NCBI RefSeq assembly: GCF_046097065.1
Contig: NZ_CP175563.1
Location: forward strand, 1,488,001 to 1,552,000
Source: Syntrophus buswellii
GTDB taxonomy: Bacteria; Desulfobacterota; Syntrophia; Syntrophales; Syntrophaceae
DNA: 64,000 bases
Direction: 5' to 3'
The notes beneath the pieces were generated by a model, which ran no database searches, had not been told where the DNA came from, and saw only the letters and a program-made list of their open reading frames with translations. The position numbers were made by a program, and so were the translations under genes. Positions 24,848 through 33,102 of this stretch are shown here, piece after piece (position 1 is the stretch's first letter; the number at the start of each line of letters is the position of its first letter).

Positions 24848-26200
24848 TTAGGCGCCGATCTGCAGTTTCTTCAGGACATTGTCGTTGATCCAATGAGGAT
24901 CCCACCATTCCTGGGGATTGACAAACCGCCCTCCCGCCATGATCCCGAAGTGCAGATGATCGCCTCCAGCAAGGCCTGTCAGGCCGCTTGCGCCGAGGAC
25001 GTCCCCCCTCGAGACGGATTGGGAACCCTTAACCGAAATCGAGGAGAGGTGGGCATACAGGGTGAAAAGCCCGAAGCCATGGTCGATGATGACGGTATTT
25101 CCGTAAATGCCCAGTGGGCCGGCAAAAACCACGATGCCGCTGTTGGCCGCCTCAATGGGGGCCTGTGCGGTCGAAGCAAGATCGACTCCCCCGTGAACAC
25201 TTTCACCAACGGTCTGTCCCCCGTAGATATAGGTCCTCCGATCGCCGAAGAGGGCCATGGGGGAGGCATTTTTCATTCTCAGGAAGGTGTCGCTCCAGAG
25301 CTGCCTGGGTTCACTTTTTTCGCATATCCCCTGGATTGTTTTGAAATTCGCTTCCCTGATCTGTGAATTGACGTAAATAAAGGTTTCAAGGAGGTTCTTG
25401 CCTCTCAATGGCGGATTGGATGCCTGAAATTCCGGCATTTTCTGCTGGAGAAAGGAATCGCTCAGCATCATCCTGTCACTTCGGAATGTTTTTTTCAGAA
25501 GAACATAGGGTACCGTCGACGAGGATTCATTTCCGCCAAGATCCCTGGCTACTATCCGAAGATGCATCGGTTTGCTTCCGGCGTCCATCGGCACGGGCAC
25601 ATAGCAGATAAAACCGGGCTGTCCGGACAGGGAAACCGGATAGGCTCTGAAGAACGCCTGATCGATATATACCCCTGTGACGGAAACGGGTTCCGAGACG
25701 CGGTAGGTCAACACGCCGGTTCCGCCGGGATTGAGATGGTTCTGTGTGCTCAGAAGAAGGATCTGGGGCGGACCGAAGTCGATCATCACGGGCCGGTCCG
25801 CGGTCATCGAATTGCCGAACAGGGCGCCATCCGCCGCGGAGATGTGGAGGGTGGCCGGGCCTTCGCGAAGCTTGAGTTTAGCCGGGTCAAGGATCACACG
25901 GACTTCGTGGGACTTGTATTTCCCAGAGGGGTAGGTGAGCGTGGAAAGGGGGTATGTTTTGCCGTCCTGGGTAAGGGCTACCGCTGTTCTGGAAAGGCCG
26001 CTTTTGGAGTCGGAAAAGTTCAGAGTCAGGGGTGTATTCCATCCAATCGTTCGAATTTCGCCCTTCGAGGTAAAGGAGGGCTTTCCGAATTCAAGGCGTT
26101 GCCCGAGAAGCAGCCAGGCGGCAACGGCCAGAACGGCGATAACGGCGGATCCGATCAGAAGATAATGCTTCCGGTTCTTGCTGGGTTGTACAAACGTCAT
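24848..26200 (-). CDS. M23-family (LytM) peptidase, membrane anchored
   Basis: A 450-residue envelope protein. One N-terminal TM (about residues 13-33) is followed by roughly 280 residues of beta-rich, Ig-like periplasmic sequence and a C-terminal LytM domain with metal ligands HGGVD and HLHF (HxxxD and HxH complete), so catalytic cutting of peptidoglycan cross-links is expected. GGAGGA sits 8 nt before the ATG at 26200; an extended frame would run into typA. It lies 89 nt downstream of typA on the same strand. Confidence 0.92.
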   Translation of the reverse strand: MTFVQPSKNRKHYLLIGSAVIAVLAVAAWLLLGQRLEFGKPSFTSKGEIRTIGWNTPLTLNFSDSKSGLSRTAVALTQDGKTYPLSTLTYPSGKYKSHEVRVILDPAKLKLREGPATLHISAADGALFGNSMTADRPVMIDFGPPQILLLSTQNHLNPGGTGVLTYRVSEPVSVTGVYIDQAFFRAYPVSLSGQPGFICYVPVPMDAGSKPMHLRIVARDLGGNESSSTVPYVLLKKTFRSDRMMLSDSFLQQKMPEFQASNPPLRGKNLLETFIYVNSQIREANFKTIQGICEKSEPRQLWSDTFLRMKNASPMALFGDRRTYIYGGQTVGESVHGGVDLASTAQAPIEAANSGIVVFAGPLGIYGNTVIIDHGFGLFTLYAHLSSISVKGSQSVSRGDVLGASGLTGLAGGDHLHFGIMAGGRFVNPQEWWDPHWINDNVLKKLQIGA

Positions 26201-26289
26201 GGCTTTCCATCCTCCGGGGATCAGGTGTTGCAACTGGAGCCCTTTATAATTCCTTTGCGGCGGTTTATCAAGTCCAAAGGCCGGGCTGA

Positions 26290-28098
26290 CTAAGCTCTGC
26301 TTTCCAGGCGATCCGCCTTTCGCCGCTCCCACTCTCCGAGGATCTTTTTGCGGAGCCGAATGGATTTAGGCGTGATTTCAACTCGTTCCCCTTCATTGAT
26401 GTATTCCAGGGCTTCCTCGAGGGAAAAGACGACAGGGGGAGACAGCTTGACCGCTTCGTCGCTCCCTGACGCGCGCATGTTCGTCAGCTTTTTAGCCTTC
26501 TGAACATTGACGACCATGTCCTCCTCCTTGTTGTGCTCCCCGACAACCTGGCCTTCATAGACCACCTCTCCGGGAGAGATGAAAAACCGCCCCCTGGCCT
26601 GCAGGGCATCGAGGGCGTAAGCTGTGGCCGGGCCATCCTGCATGGAGATGAGCACGCCGTTCTGCCGATGGGGGATGGAGCCCTTGAAGGGCTCATACTG
26701 GTAAAACTGATGATGGATGACGGCCTCGCCTGCGGTGGCGTTGAGAAGGCGGTTCCGCAATCCGATCATTCCGCGCGCCGGGATATGGAACTCCAGACGG
26801 GACCGACCCCCGATGGAATCGATTTTCTTGAGTTCTCCCCGCTTTTTGCCGACCACTTCAATGACTCGGCCGGAGAGATCGGCCGGTATGTCCACAATGA
26901 GAAGCTCGATGGGTTCTGCCTTCCGGTTGTTGATTTCCTTGTAGATGACATGCGGCTGGCCCACCTGGAACTCATAGCCTTCCCGGCGCATTGTTTCAAT
27001 CAGGATGGAAAGGTGCAGTATGCCCCGTCCATAGACCTTGAGGGATTCCGTTCCCGGGGCAGCCTCCACGCGCAGGGCAACGTCGCTCTTGATCTCTCTG
27101 TGCAGCCGGTCCCGCAGATGGCGGCTCGTGACATACCGCCCTTCCTTCCCGAAAAAGGGAGAATCGTTGTGGGAAAAAGTCATGCTCATCGTCGGTTCAT
27201 CCACGGGGATGATGGGCAGAGGCTCCGGATAATCGACGTCCGAGATCGTATCCCCGATATCGATGTCTTCCGGACCGAGGACGGCGCAGATGTCTCCGCA
27301 GGGGACTTCAGCGGCTTTATTACGCTGCAGCCCCTCGAAGAGGAACACGTCCTTTACGACTGATTTCTGAGTGAAGCCGTCACGCTTTATGACGGATACG
27401 GGCATCCCGGAGCGGATTGTTCCGCGGAAAATACGTCCGATGGCGATCCTGCCCACATAGTCCGAATAGTCAACCGTGGTGACCTGCATCTGTAAGGGGC
27501 CTTCCGCTTCTTTCGGGGGAGGGATGGAGGTGATCACGGCATCCAGAAGAGGGGTCAGATCCGTCCCCTGCACATCGGGGGAAAGAGATGACCAGCCAAA
27601 ACGGCTGGAGGCATAGAGGACGGGAAATTCCATCTGTTCGTCGTCAGCGCCCAGATCGATGAAGAGATCGTACACTTCGTCCAGAACCTCTGCGGGCCGC
27701 CGGTTCGGTTTGTCCATCTTGTTGATGACCAGGATGGGCGTCAGATTGAAGGAGAGGGCTTTCTGCAGAACAAAGCGCGTCTGGGGCATTGCGCCTTCGA
27801 AAGAATCCACGAGAAGAATTGCTCCATCGGCCATCTTCAAAACCCGTTCCACCTCTCCGCCGAAATCGGAATGTCCCGGAGTGTCGATAATGTTGATTTT
27901 ATGACCGCCGTAGGTGATGGAAATGTTCTTGGACAAAATGGTGATGCCCCGTTCGCGCTCGAGGTCATTGGAATCAAGAAAGCAATCCCGCACCTCCTGG
28001 TTGTCGCGGAAAATTTTGCTCTGGATGAGGAGCTTGTCGACCAGCGTGGTCTTGCCATGGTCGACATGGGCGATAATTGCTACATTTCTAATATTCAT
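26290..28098 (-). CDS. typA: Ribosome-associated GTPase TypA/BipA
   Basis: A 602-residue translational GTPase of the EF-G family used in 50S assembly and stress adaptation. G1 AHVDHGKTTL, G2 RERGITI, G3 DTPGHSDF, G4 NKMD (VINKMDKPN) are all present, followed by EF-G-like domains and the BipA-specific C-terminal domain with QDGPATAYALDALQARGRFFISPGE. Full length. AAAGGATATAAGGCAGC precedes the ATG. The M23 peptidase gene lies downstream. Confidence 0.98.
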   Translation of the reverse strand: MNIRNVAIIAHVDHGKTTLVDKLLIQSKIFRDNQEVRDCFLDSNDLERERGITILSKNISITYGGHKINIIDTPGHSDFGGEVERVLKMADGAILLVDSFEGAMPQTRFVLQKALSFNLTPILVINKMDKPNRRPAEVLDEVYDLFIDLGADDEQMEFPVLYASSRFGWSSLSPDVQGTDLTPLLDAVITSIPPPKEAEGPLQMQVTTVDYSDYVGRIAIGRIFRGTIRSGMPVSVIKRDGFTQKSVVKDVFLFEGLQRNKAAEVPCGDICAVLGPEDIDIGDTISDVDYPEPLPIIPVDEPTMSMTFSHNDSPFFGKEGRYVTSRHLRDRLHREIKSDVALRVEAAPGTESLKVYGRGILHLSILIETMRREGYEFQVGQPHVIYKEINNRKAEPIELLIVDIPADLSGRVIEVVGKKRGELKKIDSIGGRSRLEFHIPARGMIGLRNRLLNATAGEAVIHHQFYQYEPFKGSIPHRQNGVLISMQDGPATAYALDALQARGRFFISPGEVVYEGQVVGEHNKEEDMVVNVQKAKKLTNMRASGSDEAVKLSPPVVFSLEEALEYINEGERVEITPKSIRLRKKILGEWERRKADRLESRA

Positions 28099-28513
28099 GC
28101 TGCCTTATATCCTTTTTTAAAACGATTTCGAGAGGGGTGATTTCCGGATTCAACCGGCGATAAAGTAACCTGACCGGCTGTGCTCGAGAGGATAGGCGGT
28201 TGGATAAAAATGGAAAGCGTTAAACAAAGCTGGGTTGTTCAATCGATGTATCCGTTTATGCACTATTCTTCTGACCATGTCACGACACTTCTACTGCGTT
28301 CCGTATCGAAGCGTTTTCCTGACCGCCCCCGCTGTCGGCTCATCGACATGGATTTCTGCCGCATGCCTCTTCCGGGACGTGCGGTACCGCAGCCATCCTG
28401 CCGTCCCTTTTTCGTCTCCGGGTTGGAATTCGCCTGATGTTTGAAACTTCGCTTAGGCTGATAACAGGAAAGTTGTCAATTGGCAACAATTTGTTGATGA
28501 TCCGGAAAAGAAA
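28099..28513. other. Gap between typA and the phosphohexomutase gene
   Basis: 415 bp with no convincing gene. TTGTCAATTGGCAA at 28473-28486 is a near-perfect dyad, but it lies downstream of the minus-strand phosphohexomutase gene with no obvious target, so it is only noted. The first 100 bp carry the leader and ribosome-binding site of typA. Confidence 0.5.
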
Positions 28514-29863
28514 TCAGGAGGGAAGTTTATCGAAGACGACCTTTTCAATGGTGGAGCGGATGAACTCCAGGCGATCTTTCGTCGCCGCCTCAAAGCGGAG
28601 AACCAATACCGGCTGCGTGTTTGAGCAGCGGACAAGCCCCCATCCGTCGGCGAAGGGAATACGGACTCCATCGATGTCGATGACGGGGCCGAGGGTGCGA
28701 AAATGATCCCGGAGCTCCTCCACGAGGCGGAACTTCACATCGTCGGGGCAGGCGATTCGGATCTCCGGCGTGGTGCAGGTTTCCGGAATGTCCGCCATGA
28801 GTTCGCTGACGGACTTCCCCGTCCGGGAAAGCATTTCGAGGAGCCGCAGAGAGGCGTAAATGGCATCGTCGTATCCGAAATAGCGGTCTGCAAAAAACAC
28901 GTGGCCGCTCATTTCGCCGGCGAGCATCGCCTTCTCTTCCTTCATTTTGGCCTTGATCAGGGAGTGGCCGGCCTTCCACATGATGGCTTTGCCGCCGTGG
29001 CTGGAAATATCGTCAAAAAGCTTCTGTGAACATTTCACTTCACCGATGATGGCGGCTCCGGGATGCTTTTCGAGAACGGCGCGGGAAAAGAGAATCAGCA
29101 GTTCGTCACCCCACAGGATTCTGCCGGTATTCGAGACAACGCCCAGGCGGTCCGCATCGCCGTCGTATGCCAACCCGACATCGGCATGTTCCGCTGTCAC
29201 CTGCCGTGTGAGCTCATACAGGTTTTCCGGGATCGTCGGGTCGGGGAAATGGTTCGGAAATCGCCCGTCCGGTTCGCAGAAGAGCTCCTGAGTCCGGCAG
29301 CCCAGCCGCTTCAGGATGGGGGCGGCAAAATATCCCCCAACGCCGTTCCCTCCATCGAGAACGACCCGGATGCCCGGTTTCAGCGAAAAGGAACTGCAGA
29401 GGTAGTCTTCATAGTCTTTCGCGATGGATCGCATTTGTAAACGACCTTCGCCTTGGGCAAAATCTCCCGATTCGGCAATCCTTCTCAGGGCTTGGATTTC
29501 TTCGCCATGGAGTGCATCCTGGCCGATGCATACCTTAAAACCATTAAATTCCGGTGGGTTGTGGCTTCCGGTAACCATGATCCCGCCGTGTGCCTGGCAA
29601 TGGCGGATGGAAAAGTACAGGATGGGGGTTGCGCAAAGGCCGATGTCGATGACGTCAATGCCGGCCCTGCGCAGGCCGGCATTGAGAACCTGCTGATACC
29701 CATCTGAACTGAGGCGGCAGTCCCTCCCGGTCGTGAGCAGGGTCGCGCCGTGGTGGACGGCGTACGTCCCGATCGCACGCCCCAGCGTATAAACCCGTTC
29801 GTCATTCAGATCTTTTTCAACGACGCCGCGAAGATCGTATTCCCGAAAAATGGCAGGGTTCAT
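28514..29863 (-). CDS. Phosphomannomutase/phosphoglucomutase
   Basis: A 449-residue alpha-D-phosphohexomutase interconverting hexose 1- and 6-phosphates for LPS and polysaccharide precursors. Motifs: N-terminal FREYDLRGVV, active-site phosphoserine loop MVTGSHNPPEFNG, metal-binding YDGDADRLG, sugar-binding GEMSGHVFFADRYFGYDD and phosphate-binding RCSNTQPVLVLRFEA. The pattern FREYDLRG matches AlgC/ManB-type dual-specificity enzymes. The start at 29863 has AGAGG about 11 nt upstream; the frame extends 23 codons further but without homology. Confidence 0.94.
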   Translation of the reverse strand: MNPAIFREYDLRGVVEKDLNDERVYTLGRAIGTYAVHHGATLLTTGRDCRLSSDGYQQVLNAGLRRAGIDVIDIGLCATPILYFSIRHCQAHGGIMVTGSHNPPEFNGFKVCIGQDALHGEEIQALRRIAESGDFAQGEGRLQMRSIAKDYEDYLCSSFSLKPGIRVVLDGGNGVGGYFAAPILKRLGCRTQELFCEPDGRFPNHFPDPTIPENLYELTRQVTAEHADVGLAYDGDADRLGVVSNTGRILWGDELLILFSRAVLEKHPGAAIIGEVKCSQKLFDDISSHGGKAIMWKAGHSLIKAKMKEEKAMLAGEMSGHVFFADRYFGYDDAIYASLRLLEMLSRTGKSVSELMADIPETCTTPEIRIACPDDVKFRLVEELRDHFRTLGPVIDIDGVRIPFADGWGLVRCSNTQPVLVLRFEAATKDRLEFIRSTIEKVVFDKLPS

Positions 29864-29962
29864 GGATCTGTTTTTCCTCTTGACCTTCTTGCCGCCTGGG
29901 CAAGACAACGTCCGTCCAGCCAGGCTTACCACCCTTCCTTCGGGGGCGAAAATCCGGCTCTG

Positions 29963-30445
29963 TCATTGCGTCCTGTACATCTCTTCGTAAATCTTGAGAT
30001 CGATCGTATCAAAAATTTTGGTATACTGCTCTTTTTCCAGCAGGCGGCGCATTTCCCATCCCGAAGGGGTTTTCTTTTCCGCAACCACGGAAAGAGTCAC
30101 TTCCGTTTCCTTCCAGTTGAGTGTCCGGGTCCTGGCGAGACTTCGGGTCCGCCAATCATCCAGAACGACAAAATCGGATTCCACAAGGTGCTTTTCTTCA
30201 TCGATCCGAATGTTGGTCCCCATTTTTTTTTCCTTGAGGACTCGTTCAATGGCCCTGAGAACAAATTTTTCTTTCGCTTCGTAGGTGTAAGTAAATTCAT
30301 CAGGCTGAGATATAAGCGTCTGCCCGACCGAAGCGCCGCAGGCAGACAGGCTGATCAGAACAAGAAGCGCGGCCAGCAATACGATGCAACGCCTCAAGGG
30401 CCTGTTGTCCCTGCCGCCGAGCTTCCGGTCTGAATGTGCTTTCAT
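29963..30445 (-). CDS. Lipoprotein of unknown function
   Basis: A 160-residue predicted lipoprotein. The N-terminus is basic, followed by the hydrophobic run IVLLAALLVLISLSAC with lipobox LSAC (Cys 36). The mature part is charged and mixed alpha/beta, with no family I can name. It lies 99 nt upstream of the phosphohexomutase gene on the same strand and may share its transcript. Confidence 0.75.
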   Translation of the reverse strand: MKAHSDRKLGGRDNRPLRRCIVLLAALLVLISLSACGASVGQTLISQPDEFTYTYEAKEKFVLRAIERVLKEKKMGTNIRIDEEKHLVESDFVVLDDWRTRSLARTRTLNWKETEVTLSVVAEKKTPSGWEMRRLLEKEQYTKIFDTIDLKIYEEMYRTQ

Positions 30446-30594
30446 TCGGCAATACCTTTCTGAGTGGAAGTTTGCAAGTCCATGAGAGGAGCGTGCGTAC
30501 CGGGATCAGATTCGATCCGCTCTTCATGAAAAACTGCCCTGTGCGCCTTGTCCCCTAAGAATAAATGATTATGTTAGTCCTGAGGACAAACAAA

Positions 30595-30885
30595 ATGAAT
30601 GCAATATCATCTCCAGGAATCAGTGACGCATTGTTAATCCTTTTCAATCTCGTTTATTTCGTCATGACCATGATTCTGACGTCGCTTTTTATTGAAAGAA
30701 TCTGGATCGGGCGGACACAGTGGCTGATCCTTCCGCTGATTGCCCTTTCCCTCGGCCTTTTTCCTTTGCATCCACCCCTGTTTCTCCATATCCTGAAAGC
30801 CGTAACCGGACCGTTCTCCATTCAGGGACTGATGGTCGTTACGGGCTTCGGGGTTCTCTCCGGCATGGTGATGTCGAGCCTCTGA
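30595..30885 (+). CDS. Small membrane protein of unknown function
   Basis: A 96-residue protein with about three hydrophobic segments: LLILFNLVYFVMTMILTSLFI, WLILPLIALSLGLFPLHPPLFL and a C-terminal segment ending SGMVMSSL. The ATG at 30595 is chosen for GAGGA about 10 nt upstream; an in-frame ATG lies at 30571. No family recognised. It is divergent from the lipoprotein gene and stands alone on its strand. Confidence 0.6.
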   Translation: MNAISSPGISDALLILFNLVYFVMTMILTSLFIERIWIGRTQWLILPLIALSLGLFPLHPPLFLHILKAVTGPFSIQGLMVVTGFGVLSGMVMSSL

Positions 30886-31004
30886 CTGCTTCTTCGATTG
30901 CCCGGGGCGATCATGAGGTTGTTCATCAAGGTGGATTAGGTTACGACATCCCGATGATGGTTGAGGCATGAGGATTTGACCGCCTTTCTAATCATAAAAA
31001 TTGG

Positions 31005-31033
31005 TTGCAAGCAAGGCCATTTCAAGATATATT
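31005..31033 (+). promoter_or_regulatory. Promoter of a candidate small RNA or leader
   Basis: TTGCAA (31005-31010), 17-nt spacer, TATATT (31028-31033): four of six and five of six matches. The start would be near 31040 in a 569-nt gap without any gene. Confidence 0.55.
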
Positions 31034-31039
31034 ACCGCA

Positions 31040-31222
31040 ATAAAAAATCAGCGGCGTCTTCCATCGCTGCGGCCGCGTTACCCTCCCTGTATCAACCAAG
31101 AACATTGTATTTCAAGACTTTTTAAGGCAATCGAAATTGCAAAGCAAGCTCATACCGGGCGATATCAAAAATAGAAACAACTCTCTGTCGTTCTTAACCG
31201 CTGAAAACAGCGGATATTTTTT
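31040..31222 (+). ncRNA. Candidate structured RNA (small RNA or attenuated leader)
   Basis: About 180 nt bounded by the promoter at 31005 and the intrinsic terminator at 31198-31222, with no open frame of note. Internal structure includes CAGCG/CGCTG (31049-31067), a GCAAT-CGAA-ATTGC hairpin (31127-31140), and CAGCGG at 31049-31054 that could pair with the CCGCTG arm of the terminator, a geometry suited to antitermination. It could be a free small RNA or the leader of the aldolase gene 230 nt further on. I recognise no known riboswitch motif; size alone is compatible with 6S RNA but I do not make that call. Confidence 0.4.
31198..31222 (+). terminator. Intrinsic terminator
   Basis: CCGCTG-AAAA-CAGCGG, a perfect 6-bp stem with a 4-nt loop, directly followed by ATATTTTTT. 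It is the clearest plus-strand intrinsic terminator in the window and has no protein gene to terminate for 310 nt upstream. Confidence 0.75.
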
Positions 31223-31454
31223 CGGTTGCGGTGCAGTCGGAAGGCGGTTTCTTGGTCATTAAAGTCGCTACAGGCAACAATCCGCGAGCAGGTGAAGAGA
31301 TCCGCAATGCCGTCTGCGGGCGGGATACGCGGCAGAGCGGACCAGGGGGCTTGAGCGGTAGAGGGAGAAAAAAGGCGCGCCTGAACGGAACGGCGTTCTG
31401 AAGGTTTGACCGTAAACGGAAACAGGAAGATCAAGACAAAAGAGAAAGGTGGAG

Positions 31455-32852
31455 ATGATGATTTTCAACAGTGTGGATGAATTGAAAAAAGGCTGTGAAG
31501 GTGTCCTGGAGGTAAAGGGAGATCAGGTCAAGGTGTTGAATGAAGAGATATTGAGAAATTCGCTTATTGATTCTCTCATTTTTACGGCGGTATTCAGTGC
31601 CCTGCCGGAAGTCAAAGAGGCGGCTTCGTGGCTCATTCGGCAAAGCGGAGCCGCGCTGGGGATCCTGTCATCGTCCATTCAGTCCCTCTATGAGGCCATG
31701 GGCAGAAAGGAAGTGACGGGCTTTACCGTTCCGGCCATCAACATCAGGGCCTTGACCTATGAGGTGGCCCAGGCCATTTTCCGTGCGGCGTTGAAAGACT
31801 CCGTCGGCGCCGTCATTTTTGAAATTGCCCGTTCGGAAATTGACTATACAAAACAGAGGCCCATTGAATATACGAGCGCAGTGACAGCAGCAGCCATAAA
31901 AACCGGATTCCACGGCCCCATCTTTCTTCAGGGAGATCACTTCCAGGTCAATGCCAAGAAATTTGCCGCCGATGGGGAAAAGGAAGTCAAGGGCGTCAAG
32001 GACCTTATCTGGGAAGCCCTTGAAGCCGGATTCTACAACATCGATGTCGACACTTCCACCCTCGTGGACCTGTCAAAACCCACCATTGATGAACAGCAGA
32101 AGACAAATTTCGACCTTGCCGCAGAATTGACAAGCGTGATCCGGGATCTGGAGCCGGCGGGTATCACGGTATCCGTCGGGGGTGAAATCGGTGAGGTGGG
32201 CGGCAAAAACAGTACCGTTGAAGAGCTTCAGGCCTTTATGGATGGATATCTCGAGGCCCTGAAGAGCTACGGGCCTGACTTGAAGGGAATCAGCAAAATA
32301 AGCGTTCAGACGGGGACCACCCACGGTGGCGTTCCCCTGGCCGATGGAAGTGTGGCCAAGGTGAAGCTGGATTTTGAAACCCTGGAAAAGCTGTCGGAAG
32401 TCTCCCGGAGCCGTTACGGACTTTCCGGCGCTGTTCAGCATGGTGCGTCCACGCTGCCCAACGAGGCCTTTGACAGGTTCCCGGCAATCGGAACGGCAGA
32501 GATTCATCTGGCAACCGGTTTCCAGAACATCATTTACGACAGTGCCCATTTCCCCGTAGACTTGAAGGACCGGATTTATGAGTACCTGCAGCGTGAGATG
32601 GCGGGGGAAAAGAAGGAAAAGGATACGGAGGAGCAATTTATCTATAAAACCCGCAAAAAGGGGTTTGGACCTTTCAAGCAGGAACTCTGGCAGCTTCCGC
32701 CGGAAACATTGAAGCAGATCAGTACGGAGCTGGAAAACCAGTTTACCTTTCTGTTCCGGAAATTAAATGTGGCCAACACCGAAGCGGTTGTGCGCAAGTT
32801 CGTTTCGGCCGTGGAGGTCCCCTTGAAGGCTCCCGCCGCATTGAAGGGATAG
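31455..32852 (+). CDS. Class II (zinc) aldolase, fructose-bisphosphate aldolase-like
   Basis: A 465-residue class II aldolase with an unusual N-terminal extension of about 80 residues before the TIM barrel (FTVPAINIRALTYEV). Probable zinc ligands are His in GDHFQ (about 161), His in TTHGG (about 288) and His in VQHGAS (about 328); the Glu/Gly-rich GGEIGEVGGKNS loop resembles the aldolase glycine loop. Substrate (fructose-1,6-bisphosphate or another ketose bisphosphate) is not certain. With fbp at 35060 it would support gluconeogenesis. The ATG at 31455 after AAAGGTGGAG is preferred over a GTG at 31449. Confidence 0.8.
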   Translation: MMIFNSVDELKKGCEGVLEVKGDQVKVLNEEILRNSLIDSLIFTAVFSALPEVKEAASWLIRQSGAALGILSSSIQSLYEAMGRKEVTGFTVPAINIRALTYEVAQAIFRAALKDSVGAVIFEIARSEIDYTKQRPIEYTSAVTAAAIKTGFHGPIFLQGDHFQVNAKKFAADGEKEVKGVKDLIWEALEAGFYNIDVDTSTLVDLSKPTIDEQQKTNFDLAAELTSVIRDLEPAGITVSVGGEIGEVGGKNSTVEELQAFMDGYLEALKSYGPDLKGISKISVQTGTTHGGVPLADGSVAKVKLDFETLEKLSEVSRSRYGLSGAVQHGASTLPNEAFDRFPAIGTAEIHLATGFQNIIYDSAHFPVDLKDRIYEYLQREMAGEKKEKDTEEQFIYKTRKKGFGPFKQELWQLPPETLKQISTELENQFTFLFRKLNVANTEAVVRKFVSAVEVPLKAPAALKG

Positions 32853-32918
32853 ATGAACGTAAAGAAAACGACGACGTTTTGAAGGAAATTTTCCGGAGAA
32901 TGGTCGCGGATGCAAATG

Positions 32919-32971
32919 AAAGAGAGCCGGACGGGGACGAATCTGGAACATAACCCCGTCCGCCTCTCTTT
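32919..32971. terminator. Bidirectional terminator between the aldolase gene and metG
   Basis: An 18-bp inverted repeat with one mismatch: arms at 32919-32936 (ending GGACGGGG) and 32954-32971 (starting CCCCGTCC), 17-nt loop. The outer AAAGAGAG/CTCTCTTT arms give a T-rich end on both strands, suited to ending both convergent transcripts. Confidence 0.7.
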
Positions 32972-33102
32972 GATGGTATGCTTTCAGCCCGGCTTCGGAA
33001 TCAGCCCGCCAAGGCGCTAAAATTCGAGAGATGCGAGGCATTGGGCGTGAGTGGAAAAGGTTGTTGGACGGCCTGATGCATGTAGACCATTTCCGGAAGA
33101 CG

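Noticed and set aside
28180..28437. A plus-strand ORF in the typA gap
   Set aside because: No ribosome-binding site, no recognisable domain, and composition like the surrounding non-coding DNA.
31040..31222. 6S RNA or a known riboswitch
   Set aside because: Size fits 6S RNA, but I cannot draw its long central-bubble hairpin; no TPP, c-di-GMP, cobalamin or SAM consensus core is visible. Kept only as an unclassified candidate RNA.
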